This document shows, piece by piece, positions 34,911 through 46,679 of a stretch of 64,000 nucleotides of DNA. Under the pieces are notes generated by a model. It worked only from the letters and a program-made list of their open reading frames with translations. It made no database searches and was not told the DNA's origin. Origin of the DNA: Bacillus sp. SD075 (GTDB lineage Bacteria > Bacillota > Bacilli > Bacillales > DSM-1321); NCBI RefSeq assembly GCF_017355165.1, contig NZ_JADILK010000001.1:62001-126000 (forward strand), written 5' to 3'. The position numbers and the translations under genes are program-made. Each line of letters opens with the position of its first letter. Positions within the stretch are counted from its first letter, which is position 1.

Positions 34911-35117
34911 ATCCTTTCACGGGGCATATGCATTCATTATCGAAACGAGTAAAGAATATGGTTTGTGTGTAGAATGTAAACTTTTACACCATTTTACTTC
35001 AATTTCTGAAGATAATCGGTTAGGCTTATAACATCAAGTGTGCATAAGTGAAACAGTTACTGCTTATTGAAGCTTGAAAAAGGGTACAATGATATAACGA
35101 AGCTTAAAATTGATTAG

Positions 35118-36098
<981 letters not shown>

Positions 36099-36162
36099 TC
36101 ATTATTGACCGATAGGAATTGCTTTTTTAAGAATTGCGTATTTAAAAGAAGACATAAAACAC

Positions 36163-36204
36163 CTTGCCCCCTGTCTTTTAAAGGTGGACAGGCGGCGAGT
36201 TTTC
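36163..36204 (+). terminator. terminator-like hairpin between pfkA and pyk
   Basis: CTTGCC-c-CCTGTC / GACAGG-c-GGCGAG, 12 paired bases around one mismatch, 11-nt loop, then TTTTCCTT. It lies a few bases upstream of the pyk Shine-Dalgarno, so it may attenuate, protect or separate the two messages. Confidence 0.65.
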
Positions 36205-36222
36205 CTTAAGGAGGATGAAACC

Positions 36223-37983
36223 ATGCGTAAAACCAAGATTGTTTGTACGATTGGCCCCGCAAGTGAAAGTATAGAAAAGCTGGTTCAATTAATAGAAGCG
36301 GGGATGAATGTAGCGCGGCTTAACTTTTCTCATGGAAATCATGAAGAACATGCCGCTAGAATCAGCAACATCAGAGAAGCGAGCGAAAAAACGGGTAAAC
36401 AGGTTGCCATCCTGTTAGATACAAAAGGACCTGAAATACGGACAAATAATATGGAAAATGATTCTATGGAGCTTGTAGCCGGCAATGAAGTCATTATTTC
36501 CATGAATGAAGTCCTGGGAACACCTGAAAAATTCTCCATTACCTATGAAGGTCTTCTGAATGATGTCCACCCAGGATCTAAAATCCTTTTGGATGATGGA
36601 TTGATCGGGCTTGAAGTGTTGAAGATAGATAAGGTAAGAAAAGAAATCCATACCAAGATTTTGAATAGCGGTACACTTAAGAACAAAAAAGGCGTGAATG
36701 TTCCTGGAGTATCGGTTAACCTGCCTGGCATAACGGAGAAAGATGAACAGGATATCCTTTTTGGAATCGAACAGGGTATCGACTTCATTGCTGCCTCATT
36801 TGTACGCAGGGCTTCAGACGTGCTTGAAGTAAGCGAATTATTGCAGCAAAATGGAGCGGAGCATATTCAAATCATCCCTAAAATTGAAAATCAAGAGGGC
36901 GTAGACCGTCTTGATGAAATCTTGGAAGTTTCAGATGGCTTGATGGTGGCTCGTGGAGACTTAGGAGTGGAAATTCCTGCAGAAGAAGTGCCATTAGTCC
37001 AAAAACAAATGATCAAAAAATGTAATAATGCTGGTAAACCAGTCATAACGGCTACACAAATGCTCGATTCGATGCAGCGTAACCCAAGACCGACCCGCGC
37101 AGAAGCAAGTGACGTGGCCAATGCCATATTTGATGGAACGGATGCAATCATGCTTTCTGGAGAAACAGCTGCCGGAACCTATCCGGTCGAAGCGGTGCAA
37201 ACGATGCATAACATTGCTTCACGTGCCGAAACCGCCCTTGATTATCGGGATATATTATCAGTAAGAAGTAAGGTGAACCGTCATAATGTCACTGATGCTA
37301 TTGGTCAATCCGTTGCCCACACTGCGCTTAATCTTAATGCTGGGGCAATCATCACCCCTACAGAAAGCGGTCATACGGCAAGGATGATTTCCAAATACCG
37401 CCCTAAAGCACCGATCATTGCGGTTACATCCAATGATCATGTTTCAAGACGTCTTGCATTGGCTTGGGGAGTCTATCCGCAGATTGGTCCAAAAGCGACG
37501 ACTACCGATGAAATGCTTCAAACCGCAATAGATGAAAGCTTGCATTCTGGCTTGGTTTCCCATGGGGATTTAGTCGTCATTACAGCCGGTGTGCCTGTAG
37601 GTGAAACAGGTACGACTAACTTGATGAAAATTCATGTGTTAGGAGAAGTTCTTTTGAAGGCTCAAGGAATCGGCAGGAAATCAGCGAAAGGTGAAGTGGT
37701 TATAGCTAAGAATGCCAAGGAGGCTTTGGAAAAAGTGACGGAAGGCTCTGTATTGATTACGATCGGTTCGGACCGTGAAATGATGCCTGCGATTGAAAAG
37801 TGTGCAGCATTGATTACGGAAGAAGGCGGTTTGACAAGCCATGCAGCTGTTGTAGGAGTCACATTGGGCATACCGGTCATCGTTGGGGCGGAGGACGCGA
37901 CCAAGGTTTTCAAGGATGGTCAAAGAATAACAGTCGATGCAGGTCGTGGAGTCATTTATGATGGACATGCCAACGTTTTGTAA
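36223..37983 (+). CDS. pyk: pyruvate kinase with C-terminal PEP-utiliser domain
   Basis: PEP + ADP to pyruvate + ATP. 586 aa, the long Bacillus form. N-terminal [24 protein letters not shown], active-site [28 protein letters not shown] and [10 protein letters not shown]. The extra C-terminal domain (about 480-586) resembles the phosphohistidine domain of PEP synthase with [14 protein letters not shown] 36223 lies 8 nt behind AAGGAGGATG. Confidence 0.97.
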   Translation: MRKTKIVCTIGPASESIEKLVQLIEAGMNVARLNFSHGNHEEHAARISNIREASEKTGKQVAILLDTKGPEIRTNNMENDSMELVAGNEVIISMNEVLGTPEKFSITYEGLLNDVHPGSKILLDDGLIGLEVLKIDKVRKEIHTKILNSGTLKNKKGVNVPGVSVNLPGITEKDEQDILFGIEQGIDFIAASFVRRASDVLEVSELLQQNGAEHIQIIPKIENQEGVDRLDEILEVSDGLMVARGDLGVEIPAEEVPLVQKQMIKKCNNAGKPVITATQMLDSMQRNPRPTRAEASDVANAIFDGTDAIMLSGETAAGTYPVEAVQTMHNIASRAETALDYRDILSVRSKVNRHNVTDAIGQSVAHTALNLNAGAIITPTESGHTARMISKYRPKAPIIAVTSNDHVSRRLALAWGVYPQIGPKATTTDEMLQTAIDESLHSGLVSHGDLVVITAGVPVGETGTTNLMKIHVLGEVLLKAQGIGRKSAKGEVVIAKNAKEALEKVTEGSVLITIGSDREMMPAIEKCAALITEEGGLTSHAAVVGVTLGIPVIVGAEDATKVFKDGQRITVDAGRGVIYDGHANVL

Positions 37984-38064
37984 AACGAAATTTTGGCTGA
38001 TTCCGTGCTAATGAGGTAAGATGGATGTACCGCACCAGAAATGGGCTGTGCAGGAGGAATGTAG

Positions 38065-38457
38065 ATGAAATATTTTTTAATGTTTATCATTGCGATGCCG
38101 GTCGTTGAAATTATTGTCCTTTTGCTGTCAGGCAATCTGATTGGTTTTTGGCCAACGCTGTTCCTGATTGTAGCCACAGGTTTGATCGGAGCCTATTTGG
38201 CTAAACGGCAAGGGATGGAAACGTGGAAAAAGGCACAGGAACAGATTCGTTACGGAATGATGCCAGGCAATGAAATCATTGATGGAATCTGTATTTTTAT
38301 CGGAGCCGCACTGTTGCTGTCCCCAGGTCTCATCTCGGATATCATGGGATTGATCCTTGTGTTTCCGCCAACCCGGAATCTCCTCAAACCGATTGTTATC
38401 CGGTTTATGATGAACAGGATGAATAAAGGGAAAGTTACCATCATTCGACATAAATAA
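38065..38457 (+). CDS. fxsA: FxsA-family membrane protein
   Basis: 130-aa protein with three to four membrane segments: MKYFLMFIIAMPVVEIIVLLL, FWPTLFLIVATGLIGAYLAKRQG and IDGICIFIGAALLLSPGLISDIMGL. In E. coli FxsA reduces exclusion of phage T7 by F; its role in Bacillus is unknown. The location after pyk is conserved (ytzA in B. subtilis). ATG follows AGGAGGAATG. Confidence 0.92.
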   Translation: MKYFLMFIIAMPVVEIIVLLLSGNLIGFWPTLFLIVATGLIGAYLAKRQGMETWKKAQEQIRYGMMPGNEIIDGICIFIGAALLLSPGLISDIMGLILVFPPTRNLLKPIVIRFMMNRMNKGKVTIIRHK

Positions 38458-38460
38458 TAT

Positions 38461-38504
38461 AAGGCTGTCTAAAGGCTTAAGCTTTTAGGCAGCCTTTTTG
38501 GTCT
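38461..38504 (+). terminator. terminator after fxsA
   Basis: AAGGCTG-TCTAAA / TTTAGG-CAGCCTT stem around GGCTTAAGC, then TTTT. Confidence 0.85.
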
Positions 38505-38832
38505 GGAAAAGAGGTCAAGCATCCAAGTTTGTATAGGGTGCTTTTTTGTTTTCCATTGAAATGGGATCATCAATGTAAGTCGGACTTTGCCTGTTTTACC
38601 ATTAAATCATTTTAATTCCACGAGAATGAAAAAGTGTATTATAACAGGATTTTTAAATTATTAATCTCTTGGAAACATTGGTAAATCAGGATTTTCCATG
38701 CTTGAAAATATTTTTTTAGATTTTTCAGAAAAAACTGGTGACAAAATTATACAACGTGTTATATAATACAAACAGGAAATAAAACAACTGTATTATAACA
38801 TATAAAAGTTAGAAAGGATGTGGAGAGGCAAC
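38505..38832. other. intergenic region upstream of aceBA
   Basis: No gene. Contains the aceBA promoter and inverted repeats near its right end; 38505-38730 shows only AT-rich sequence. Confidence 0.55.
38738..38796 (+). promoter_or_regulatory. aceBA promoter with 8-bp inverted repeat
   Basis: -35 GTGACA (38738-38743), 18-bp spacer, -10 TATAAT (38762-38767). ATAATACA (38763-38770) is mirrored by TGTATTAT (38789-38796) 18 bp away, so one arm covers the -10 and the other the early leader. This is a likely operator of an unknown regulator; no cre match is seen. Confidence 0.6.
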
Positions 38833-40425
38833 ATGATTACGGAAGCAAAAGGCTTACAAATTACAGGCAACATTAAGCCAGGATATGAACAAATACTTAC
38901 AGCGGAAGCTCTTCAATTCATAGAAAGAATGGAGCGGCATTTCAGTGGAAGAAGGGCAGAACTTCTAGAATTGCGGAAAAGCGTTCAGGAAGAACTGAAT
39001 CAAGGCAAGCTTCCTGATTTCCTTGAAGAAACGAGGTATATTCGTGAAAGTGATTGGACGATTGCGCCCCTCCCGAATGACTTGCAGGACCGCAGGGTAG
39101 AAATCACTGGACCTGTCGATCGTAAAATGATCATTAATGCCATGAACTCAGGTGCCAATGTATTCATGGCGGATTTTGAAGATGCCAATTCACCCACTTG
39201 GGAGAATTGCATGGATGGTCAATTGAATCTGCGCGATGCAATCCGCGGAACCATTTCATTTAAAAATCCAAAAGGCAAAGTGTATGAATTAAATGAAAGG
39301 ACAGCTGTCCTAAAGGTAAGGCCACGCGGCTGGCATTTGGAGGAAAAACATGTCCTTTTGGATGGACAGCCTATATCAGCCAGCATTTTTGACTTTGGAC
39401 TGTACTTTTACCACAATGCAAAAGCATTGGTCGAAAAACAAAGTGGTCCATACTTCTACTTACCAAAATTGGAAAGCCATCTCGAAGCAAGATTATGGAA
39501 TGAAATATTCGTATATGCACAGAATGATTTGAGAATTCCGCAAGGAACCATCAAGGCAACGGTCTTGATAGAAACGATTCTTGCTGCATTCGAAATGGAC
39601 GAAATTCTGTACGAGCTGAAAGAACATTCGGCAGGCCTGAACTGTGGCCGCTGGGATTATATCTTTAGTTTCCTGAAAAAATTCCGTCACTCGGATGATG
39701 TTATCTTCCCAGACCGGCAGCAGGTCACGATGACCGTTCCGAACATGAGAGCGTATTCCTTGCTGGCAATCAAAACATGTCACACTCGTAATGCTCCTGC
39801 AATTGGCGGGATGGCCGCGCAAATTCCTGTTAAAAATGACCCGGTTAAGAACGATGAGGCTTTTACGAAAGTCCGGGCAGATAAAGAACGCGAAGCAAGA
39901 GACGGTCATGATGGAACATGGGTTGCCCACCCTGGTATGGTGAGCACGGCAAAAGAGGTTTTTGATCTGCTTGTCCCAAAACCGAATCAAATTTTCCGAA
40001 AACGGGAAGATGTCCATGTAACAGCTCAAGAGTTGCTGACTGTACCGGAAGGAACGATCACTGAGGCAGGATTAAGGACGAATATTAACGTAGGCATCCA
40101 ATATATCGCCTCTTGGTTAAGCGGCAGAGGTGCGGCACCCATCAATAACTTAATGGAAGATGCTGCAACCGCTGAAATTTCAAGGGCTCAAGTCTGGCAA
40201 TGGATCCGTCATCCAAAAGGCATTCTCGAAGATGGTAGGAAAATAACCGGGGAATTATTCCATCAAATCAAAGAAGAAGAATTGGCGGTCATTAAATCGG
40301 AAGTAGGGGAGGAAACTTTCAAATCAGGAAGGTTTGAAGAGTCTACTAAACTATTTGAACAATTGATTGAAGCGGATGACTTTGCCGATTTCTTAACCAA
40401 CGCGGCATACGGAAAATTATCTTAA
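38833..40425 (+). CDS. aceB: malate synthase A
   Basis: Second step of the glyoxylate shunt (glyoxylate + acetyl-CoA to malate), allowing growth on acetate or fatty acids. 530 aa from ATG 38833, 5 nt after GGAGAGG. Family signature [17 protein letters not shown] is present, with [20 protein letters not shown] and the C-terminal catalytic Asp in [16 protein letters not shown]. Cotranscribed with aceA, 35 bp downstream. B. subtilis 168 lacks the pair. Confidence 0.96.
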   Translation: MITEAKGLQITGNIKPGYEQILTAEALQFIERMERHFSGRRAELLELRKSVQEELNQGKLPDFLEETRYIRESDWTIAPLPNDLQDRRVEITGPVDRKMIINAMNSGANVFMADFEDANSPTWENCMDGQLNLRDAIRGTISFKNPKGKVYELNERTAVLKVRPRGWHLEEKHVLLDGQPISASIFDFGLYFYHNAKALVEKQSGPYFYLPKLESHLEARLWNEIFVYAQNDLRIPQGTIKATVLIETILAAFEMDEILYELKEHSAGLNCGRWDYIFSFLKKFRHSDDVIFPDRQQVTMTVPNMRAYSLLAIKTCHTRNAPAIGGMAAQIPVKNDPVKNDEAFTKVRADKEREARDGHDGTWVAHPGMVSTAKEVFDLLVPKPNQIFRKREDVHVTAQELLTVPEGTITEAGLRTNINVGIQYIASWLSGRGAAPINNLMEDAATAEISRAQVWQWIRHPKGILEDGRKITGELFHQIKEEELAVIKSEVGEETFKSGRFEESTKLFEQLIEADDFADFLTNAAYGKLS

Positions 40426-40460
40426 TATTCAAAAAATACATTATAAATTAGGAGGAAATA

Positions 40461-41747
40461 ATGATGATGAATGAAAGAGCTCAAAAATTACAACAAAGCT
40501 GGGAAAATGACTCACGGTGGACTGGTATTAAACGTCCTTATACAGCCGAAGAAGTTATTAAACTAAGAGGTTCCATCGATATTGAACAAACACTGGCACG
40601 CCGTGGTTCTGAAAAACTATGGAATCTATTGAATACAGAGGATTTCATCAACGCATTAGGAGCATTGACTGGTAACCAAGCCATGCAGCAGGTGAAAGCT
40701 GGTTTAAAAGCAATCTACTTAAGCGGCTGGCAAGTGGCCGCAGATGCTAACATTGCAGGGCAAATGTACCCTGATCAAAGTTTATATCCAGCCAACTCCG
40801 TGCCGCAAGTGGTTAAACGCATTAATCAGACACTTCAACGTGCAGACCAAATCAGCTTTGCTGAAGGAAAAGATGATATCGATTGGTTCGCTCCAATCGT
40901 GGCGGATGCTGAAGCAGGCTTTGGCGGTTCCCTTAACGTTTTCGAATTAATGAAAGGCATGATCGAAGCTGGAGCGGCAGGCGTTCACTTTGAAGACCAG
41001 CTTTCTTCGGAGAAAAAATGTGGTCACCTAGGCGGTAAAGTCCTTCTTCCAACCCAAACGGCAGTACGTAATTTAGTTTCCGCCCGATTGGCAGCCGACG
41101 TCATGGGTACACCGACTATCTTGATTGCCCGTACGGATGCTGATGCTGCAGATTTGATCACCGATGATATTGATCCGGTCGATGCACCATTCATCACTGG
41201 TGAAAGGACAACAGAAGGATTCTACCGCACGAATGCAGGTCTTGACCAAGCAATTGCAAGAGGCCTTGCTTATGCGCCGTATGCCGACCTTATCTGGTGT
41301 GAGACTTCTGAACCTAATCTTGTGGATGCTCGCCGCTTTGCCGAAGCGATCCATGCTGAGTTCCCGGGCAAACTGCTTGCTTACAATTGTTCCCCATCAT
41401 TTAACTGGAAAGCGAAATTAAGTGATGAAGAGATTGCCAATTATCAAGTGGAGTTGGGTAAATTAGGTTATAAATTCCAATTCGTTACACTTGCAGGCTT
41501 CCACTCCTTGAATCATAGCATGTTCAACCTTGCTCTTGGTTATAAAGACCGCGGCATGGCTGCATACTCAGAACTACAACAAGCGGAGTTCGCTAGTGAG
41601 CCCGACGGCTATACAGCGACACGGCATCAACGTGAAGTGGGAACCGGTTACTTTGATGAAGTGGCACAAGTCGTTTCTGGTGGTACATCATCCACAACAG
41701 CACTTGCAGGTTCTACTGAAACGGAACAATTCGAGACGTCAAAATAA
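40461..41747 (+). CDS. aceA: isocitrate lyase
   Basis: Splits isocitrate into succinate and glyoxylate, at the branch with isocitrate dehydrogenase (icd, about 5 kb downstream). 428 aa. The catalytic signature KKCGHLGGK is at about residue 185, preceded by ADAEAGFGG and followed by [11 protein letters not shown] and CSPSFNW. Three in-frame ATG codons stand in a row after GGAGGAAAT; 40461 is given. Ends at a terminator. Confidence 0.97.
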   Translation: MMMNERAQKLQQSWENDSRWTGIKRPYTAEEVIKLRGSIDIEQTLARRGSEKLWNLLNTEDFINALGALTGNQAMQQVKAGLKAIYLSGWQVAADANIAGQMYPDQSLYPANSVPQVVKRINQTLQRADQISFAEGKDDIDWFAPIVADAEAGFGGSLNVFELMKGMIEAGAAGVHFEDQLSSEKKCGHLGGKVLLPTQTAVRNLVSARLAADVMGTPTILIARTDADAADLITDDIDPVDAPFITGERTTEGFYRTNAGLDQAIARGLAYAPYADLIWCETSEPNLVDARRFAEAIHAEFPGKLLAYNCSPSFNWKAKLSDEEIANYQVELGKLGYKFQFVTLAGFHSLNHSMFNLALGYKDRGMAAYSELQQAEFASEPDGYTATRHQREVGTGYFDEVAQVVSGGTSSTTALAGSTETEQFETSK

Positions 41748-41758
41748 TTTTAGCTTAA

Positions 41759-41793
41759 AACCAAAGATCCGCCTTGTACCCGAGGCGGATTTT
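41759..41793 (+). terminator. terminator after aceBA
   Basis: AGATCCGCCTTG / CGAGGCGGATTTTT stem and tail. Confidence 0.82.
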
Positions 41794-41834
41794 TAAATGG
41801 ATATGGGTGAATGCTAATAGATGTCTGGATTAAC

Positions 41835-42959
41835 TTAAGTGATTTTCTTAGTATCCCCGATGATGAAGGTCCATAGGGCCTTGAAGACATTTGCACGCTG
41901 AAGTGTATTGAATATGACAAGTACGACAGGTCCTGCAATCAGCCCTAGGAATCCGATCAATTTGAAGCCGATGAACAAGGCGATGAGAGTGGCAAGCGGA
42001 TCCAAACCAATACTGGAAGAAAGTACTTTTGGCTCAATTAACTGACGCTGGACAACGACGATTATGTAAAGGACGGACAAACCGATTGCAAGGCTTGTAT
42101 TCCCGGCGATGAATTCAAAGATGATCCAAGGAATGAAAATCGTCCCTGTCCCTAAATAGGGAATGATATCGACCAGTCCGCATATCAAGGCAATGGTAAT
42201 TGAATAATTCACTCCCAAAATGAGAAATCCGATTAAAATCGTAACAGTCGTCAATGAAACAAGAGTGAATTGTGCACGGATAAACCCGAACAAAGCCCGT
42301 TTTAAGTCCCTGAATAAACGCTTGGCACCAGCAAAAATCTTATCAGGCAACACTTTTCCGGTCATGCGGCCAAAGGTGTCCCAATCTTTACTGATGAAGA
42401 AAGTGCCCAACAGGGTGAAAAGGAGTGCTGTTGCTGTAGTTGGAAACCATCCGATGATCGTGGGGATGTTCTTCAAGAAAGCTTGAATGAAGCCGCTTAC
42501 TCCGGTAGTGATGGATTCACCGATATTTTGGATATTCTTGAGGACTGTGTCTTGCTGTTCGATATCCAGATTATTGAACATGGCAGTTATTTGATTATAT
42601 AAAGGAATGACGGTGGAAGCGATGTATGTTTCTATATAATCCACGATGGTTTCAATGTGTTTCGGGATGACTCCGGCAAGGTAATTGGTCCCTGAAATGA
42701 TCTCGGTAACCAGTAAGGTGATAAGACCCGCAAATAAAAGGAAAATGAGTAAAAGGGAAACGAATACAGCCAACCCCCGTGGCAGCCTTGCTTTCCTTTC
42801 GAAAAAAGTGACCAAGGGATTCATCAAGAAAGCGATTATCAGGGCAATGATGAAGGGATATGTATATTTAGATAAATAAAACAAGGCTATTCCACCTGAA
42901 ATTATCCCTCCGACGACCAGTAAAGAGCGAATGAAACGATACATATATACCGGATTCAA
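41835..42959 (-). CDS. ytvI: sporulation integral membrane protein YtvI (AI-2E transporter family)
   Basis: 374 aa, about eight membrane segments, AI-2E/PerM family. Characteristic parts are the N-terminal YPFIIALIIAFLMNPLVTFFE and the C-terminal GLVDIIPYLGTGTIFIPWIIFEF and QLIEPKVLSSSIGLDPLATLIALFIGFKLIG. YtvI is named from sporulation screens; the transported substrate is unknown. Minus strand, convergent with aceBA. A Shine-Dalgarno GGAGGATATG lies just before the start. Confidence 0.92.
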   Translation of the reverse strand: MNPVYMYRFIRSLLVVGGIISGGIALFYLSKYTYPFIIALIIAFLMNPLVTFFERKARLPRGLAVFVSLLLIFLLFAGLITLLVTEIISGTNYLAGVIPKHIETIVDYIETYIASTVIPLYNQITAMFNNLDIEQQDTVLKNIQNIGESITTGVSGFIQAFLKNIPTIIGWFPTTATALLFTLLGTFFISKDWDTFGRMTGKVLPDKIFAGAKRLFRDLKRALFGFIRAQFTLVSLTTVTILIGFLILGVNYSITIALICGLVDIIPYLGTGTIFIPWIIFEFIAGNTSLAIGLSVLYIIVVVQRQLIEPKVLSSSIGLDPLATLIALFIGFKLIGFLGLIAGPVVLVIFNTLQRANVFKALWTFIIGDTKKIT

Positions 42960-43152
42960 GTCATATCCTCCTTCAATCTTAAAGTTTGTATTATAATTGT
43001 AACGATGATGGAAAAGAAAGGAAAGATTCTTTCATCTTTCAGGTCAACTTTTTTCCGTCGTTGCATCGTTCCATAAATCATATTTCTCCTAGGCAACAGA
43101 GGAGTTTGTTATGTTAAAATAACAAAAACAGAAGGAAGAAGGTGAAGGGATA

Positions 43153-43614
43153 TTGATCAACGGTCCTGTCGTATTTTTAATTCTGCTTGCAGCAATCGGT
43201 TGGTTCGGGAAAAATACCTCACTGATCATGGCTGCGGGTTTTCTTTTAAGCATGAAACTGATTGGTCTCGACGCTAAAGTGTTTCCATACCTGGAAGCGA
43301 AAGGCATCAACCTGGGCGTTACGATCATTACGATTTCCGTACTCATACCCATAGCAAACGGCGCAATAGGTTTCAAGGAACTCGGAGACGCGATAAAATC
43401 TCCTTATGCCTGGATTGCGCTTGCATCTGGAATAGCGGTTGCGCTCATAGCAAAAAATGGGATTACGCTCCTATCACATGATCCGCACATTACCACAGCT
43501 CTTGTTTTTGGGACGATTCTGGCGGTTGCATTGTTCAAAGGGGTGGCTGTTGGTCCATTAATCGGGGCGGGAATTGCTTATTTATGCATGCAGATCTTCA
43601 ATTTTTTTAAATGA
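43153..43614 (+). CDS. ytwI: DUF441 membrane protein YtwI
   Basis: 153 aa with four to five hydrophobic segments; DUF441 features such as GKNTSLIMAAGFLLSMKLIGL and YLEAKGINLGVTIITISVLIPIA are clear. Function unknown; conserved beside citZ in Bacillus. Start TTG after GAAGGTGAAGGG. Confidence 0.9.
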   Translation: MINGPVVFLILLAAIGWFGKNTSLIMAAGFLLSMKLIGLDAKVFPYLEAKGINLGVTIITISVLIPIANGAIGFKELGDAIKSPYAWIALASGIAVALIAKNGITLLSHDPHITTALVFGTILAVALFKGVAVGPLIGAGIAYLCMQIFNFFK

Positions 43615-44011
43615 AGCGAGTCGCAAAGAGCAGAAAAGTCCGTCAGTACTGGGAATATAAATTTTCTATTTAATGTTTCGTTTATTCTGCTTTGTGACGT
43701 ATTTTCAAAAAAACGTTTTGAATCGCATGAAAAAAAAGCAAGAGAATATGTAGCTAATTTTTCTAATAAAATAATAATTTTTTCACATTTTAAGTGCTTT
43801 TCATTCCCAAAAAAGTGTTTATTGTTTATAATAATCATGTAACTGCTCTGTTTTATTAAAATTGGGATTCAGAATATCATTGATATTTTTGAGGAATCTT
43901 AAAAAAAGATGTAGTTATTGAGCAAGCGCTCACTAGGAATAGCTACAAGCATTATTTTTAGAATTTCTTATTAAGATTATCGTACATTTTACTATTGGTG
44001 GGGTCATATTC

Positions 44012-44025
44012 TGTGAACGCTTTCA
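44012..44025 (+). promoter_or_regulatory. cre site upstream of citZ
   Basis: TGTGAACGCTTTCA matches the CcpA consensus at 13 of 14 positions. Confidence 0.65.
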
Positions 44026-44083
44026 ATACAAGATGTAGGTCTTCTGCTAAAAAATAGATGGTTGTTTACAATAGCTAATTTCT

Positions 44084-44098
44084 TGGAAGCGCTATATT
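44084..44098 (+). promoter_or_regulatory. second cre-like site overlapping the citZ -10 region
   Basis: TGGAAGCGCTATATT: the central AAGCGCT of cre is intact and the 3' end is the likely -10 TATATT. Confidence 0.45.
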
Positions 44099-44152
44099 TA
44101 TACGCTAATAGCAAGGGCATAGGGGAATACTTAGGAAAAGGAGAGATTTAGT

Positions 44153-45268
44153 ATGACAGCAACAAAAGGTCTTGAAGGTGTGGTAGCAACAACTTCATCA
44201 GTAAGCTCCATTATCGATGACACATTAACGTATGTAGGTTATGACATCGATGATTTGGCTTCAAACGCAACATTTGAGGAAGTAATCTATCTTTTATGGC
44301 ACGGAGCTCTTCCGAACAAAAGCCAACTAGAAGAATTAACTAAACAACTTGCTGAAAATGCTGAAATTCCAGCTGAAGTGGTTAATCACTTCAAAACATA
44401 CCCAATTGATAAAGTACATCCAATGGGAGCTCTTCGCACTGCAGTATCTCTTCTTGGTCTTTATGATGAAGAAGCAGATGTGATGAGTGAAGACGCTAAC
44501 TATCGTAAAGCAATCCGCATCCAAGCTAAAATCCCTACATTGGTAACAACTTTCGCTCGCATCCGTCAAGGGAAAGAGGCTGTTGCGCCACGTACAGATT
44601 TAAGCTTTGCTGCTAACTTCTTATATATGTTAAGCGGTAACGAACCAACGGCAATCGAAGAAGAAGCATTCAATAAAGCGTTGGTCCTTCATGCTGACCA
44701 TGAATTAAATGCATCTACATTCACTGCACGCGTTTGTGTGGCTACATTATCTGATATCTATTCTGGCGTAACTTCTGCTATCGGCGCTTTAAAAGGCCCA
44801 CTTCACGGCGGAGCTAACGAACAAGTCATGAAAATGCTTACAGACATTGGTTCAGTTGAAAACGTTGAACCATATATCAATGAAAAATTAGCCAATAAAG
44901 AAAAAATCATGGGCTTTGGCCATCGTGTATACCGTAAAGGTGACCCTCGTGCTAAACACCTTAAAGAAATGTCACAAAAACTGACTGAACTAACTGGCCA
45001 ACCGCAATATTATGATATGTCTATCAAAATTCATGAAATCGTAACCGGTCAAAAAAATCTTCCGCCGAATGTGGATTTCTATTCTGCTTCCGTATACCAC
45101 AGTTTAGGTATCGAACATGACCTATTCACACCAATCTTTGCTGTAAGCCGTGCTTCAGGCTGGATCGCTCATATCCTTGAGCAATATTCAAACAACCGCC
45201 TTATCCGTCCGCGTGCAGAGTATGTTGGACCAGGTATGCAAAAATACGTACCGATTGAACAACGCTAA
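44153..45268 (+). CDS. citZ: citrate synthase II
   Basis: Entry enzyme of the TCA cycle. 371 aa, type II short form. Active-site histidines lie in GPLHGGANEQVM and GFGHRVYRKGDPRA, catalytic Asp in NVDFYSASVYHSLGI. A strong Shine-Dalgarno AAAGGAGAG. First gene of citZ-icd-mdh; the next gene is 139 bp downstream with a hairpin in the gap. The upstream cre-like sites indicate glucose repression. Confidence 0.97.
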   Translation: MTATKGLEGVVATTSSVSSIIDDTLTYVGYDIDDLASNATFEEVIYLLWHGALPNKSQLEELTKQLAENAEIPAEVVNHFKTYPIDKVHPMGALRTAVSLLGLYDEEADVMSEDANYRKAIRIQAKIPTLVTTFARIRQGKEAVAPRTDLSFAANFLYMLSGNEPTAIEEEAFNKALVLHADHELNASTFTARVCVATLSDIYSGVTSAIGALKGPLHGGANEQVMKMLTDIGSVENVEPYINEKLANKEKIMGFGHRVYRKGDPRAKHLKEMSQKLTELTGQPQYYDMSIKIHEIVTGQKNLPPNVDFYSASVYHSLGIEHDLFTPIFAVSRASGWIAHILEQYSNNRLIRPRAEYVGPGMQKYVPIEQR

Positions 45269-45336
45269 TTAAAAGTTTTTCGAAAAATCATTTTTTATTT
45301 CATCGAATTTGTAGTAAATTAATAGATGTGAGTAAA

Positions 45337-45383
45337 AAAGGTTAGTGGCTCTGCACCATTTAATGGCAGGCCATCTAACCTTT
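45337..45383 (+). promoter_or_regulatory. leader hairpin between citZ and icd
   Basis: AAAGGTTAG-TGGC (45337-45349) pairs with GCC-AT-CTAACCTTT further on, giving a 9-bp lower stem. There is no T run, so it is not a simple terminator; it may be a stability or processing element. Confidence 0.5.
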
Positions 45384-45407
45384 GAATTTGAATCGGAGGT
45401 AAGAGAC

Positions 45408-46679
45408 ATGACACAAAGCCAAAAAATCACAGTAACTAATGGTGCTCTTAACGTACCAAACAACCCAATCGTTCCTTATATTGAGGGAGACGGAATCGGT
45501 CCCGATATCTGGGCTGCAGCATCCCGCGTTTTAGACGCAGCAGTTGAAAAAGCTTACAATGGCGAAAAGAAAATCGAATGGAAAGAAGTTTTGGCTGGAC
45601 AAAAAGCATTTGACCAAACGGGCGAATGGCTTCCACAAGAAACTCTTGATGTCATTAACGAATATCTAATCGCTATTAAAGGACCTCTTACAACTCCAAT
45701 CGGTGGCGGTATCCGCTCATTGAACGTTGCATTGCGTCAAGTGTTGGACTTATTCGTATGTCTTCGTCCAGTACGTTACTTTGAAGGTGTACCTTCACCA
45801 GTTAAACGTCCAGAAGATACTGACATGGTCATCTTCCGCGAAAACACTGAAGATATCTATGCTGGTATCGAATATGCAAAAGGTTCTGACGAAGCTAAGA
45901 AATTAATCGAATTCCTACAAAATGAATTCAGTGTTCAAAATATTCGTTTCCCTGAAACTTCAGGTATCGGAATTAAACCGATTTCCGAAGAAGGAACAAA
46001 ACGTCTTGTTCGCGCTGCACTTAACTATGCGATCAAAGAAGGCCGTAAATCATTAACGCTTGTTCATAAAGGTAACATCATGAAATTCACGGAAGGTGCA
46101 TTCAAAACTTGGGGTTATGAAGTTGCAGAACAAGAATTCGCCGATAAAGTGTTCACATGGAACCAATATGACAAAATTAAAGATGCTGAAGGCACTGAAG
46201 CTGCTAACAAAGCACAATCTGCTGCTGAAGCTGAAGGAAAAATCATCGTTAAAGATTCCATTGCTGATATCTTCTTACAACAAATCCTGACTCGTCCTAA
46301 AGAGTTTGATGTTGTTGCAACAATGAACTTGAACGGAGATTACATTTCTGATGCATTAGCTGCACAAGTTGGCGGAATCGGTATCGCTCCAGGAGCAAAC
46401 ATCAACTACGAAACTGGACATGCCATCTTCGAAGCAACTCACGGAACAGCACCAAAATATGCTGGTCTTGATAAAGTTAACCCATCTTCAGTCCTTCTTT
46501 CAGGCGTTCTTTTACTTGAGCACCTTGGCTGGAATGAAGCTGCAAACAGCATCACAAAATCAGTGGAACAAACAATCGCTTCTAAAGTTGTTACATATGA
46601 CTTTGCCCGCCTAATGGAAGGTGCAACAGAAGTTAAATGTTCTGAGTTCGCAGACGAGCTTATCAAAAACCTTAAATAA
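45408..46679 (+). CDS. icd: isocitrate dehydrogenase (NADP)
   Basis: Isocitrate to 2-oxoglutarate and NADPH. 423 aa from ATG 45408, directly behind GGAGGTAAGAGAC; upstream in-frame ATGs lie within the leader hairpin. Ser104 in [12 protein letters not shown] is the substrate-contacting serine that E. coli phosphorylates; no aceK is present in this window. Other signatures: [56 protein letters not shown]. Confidence 0.97.
   Translation: MTQSQKITVTNGALNVPNNPIVPYIEGDGIGPDIWAAASRVLDAAVEKAYNGEKKIEWKEVLAGQKAFDQTGEWLPQETLDVINEYLIAIKGPLTTPIGGGIRSLNVALRQVLDLFVCLRPVRYFEGVPSPVKRPEDTDMVIFRENTEDIYAGIEYAKGSDEAKKLIEFLQNEFSVQNIRFPETSGIGIKPISEEGTKRLVRAALNYAIKEGRKSLTLVHKGNIMKFTEGAFKTWGYEVAEQEFADKVFTWNQYDKIKDAEGTEAANKAQSAAEAEGKIIVKDSIADIFLQQILTRPKEFDVVATMNLNGDYISDALAAQVGGIGIAPGANINYETGHAIFEATHGTAPKYAGLDKVNPSSVLLSGVLLLEHLGWNEAANSITKSVEQTIASKVVTYDFARLMEGATEVKCSEFADELIKNLK

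Larger units (their letters stand above)
43615..44152. other. 538-bp regulatory region upstream of citZ
   Basis: No gene seen. The first part is AT-rich; the second contains three cre-like sites, best TGTGAACGCTTTCA (44012-44025, one mismatch), and further AGCAAGCGCTCACT (43921-43934) and TGGAAGCGCTATAT (44084-44097), the last overlapping a probable -10 TATATT. CcpA repression of citZ by glucose is known in B. subtilis. Confidence 0.55.

Noticed and set aside
43615-43838. Minus-strand 86-aa frame after ytwI
   Set aside because: AT-rich, overlaps ytwI, no Shine-Dalgarno and no protein-like composition.
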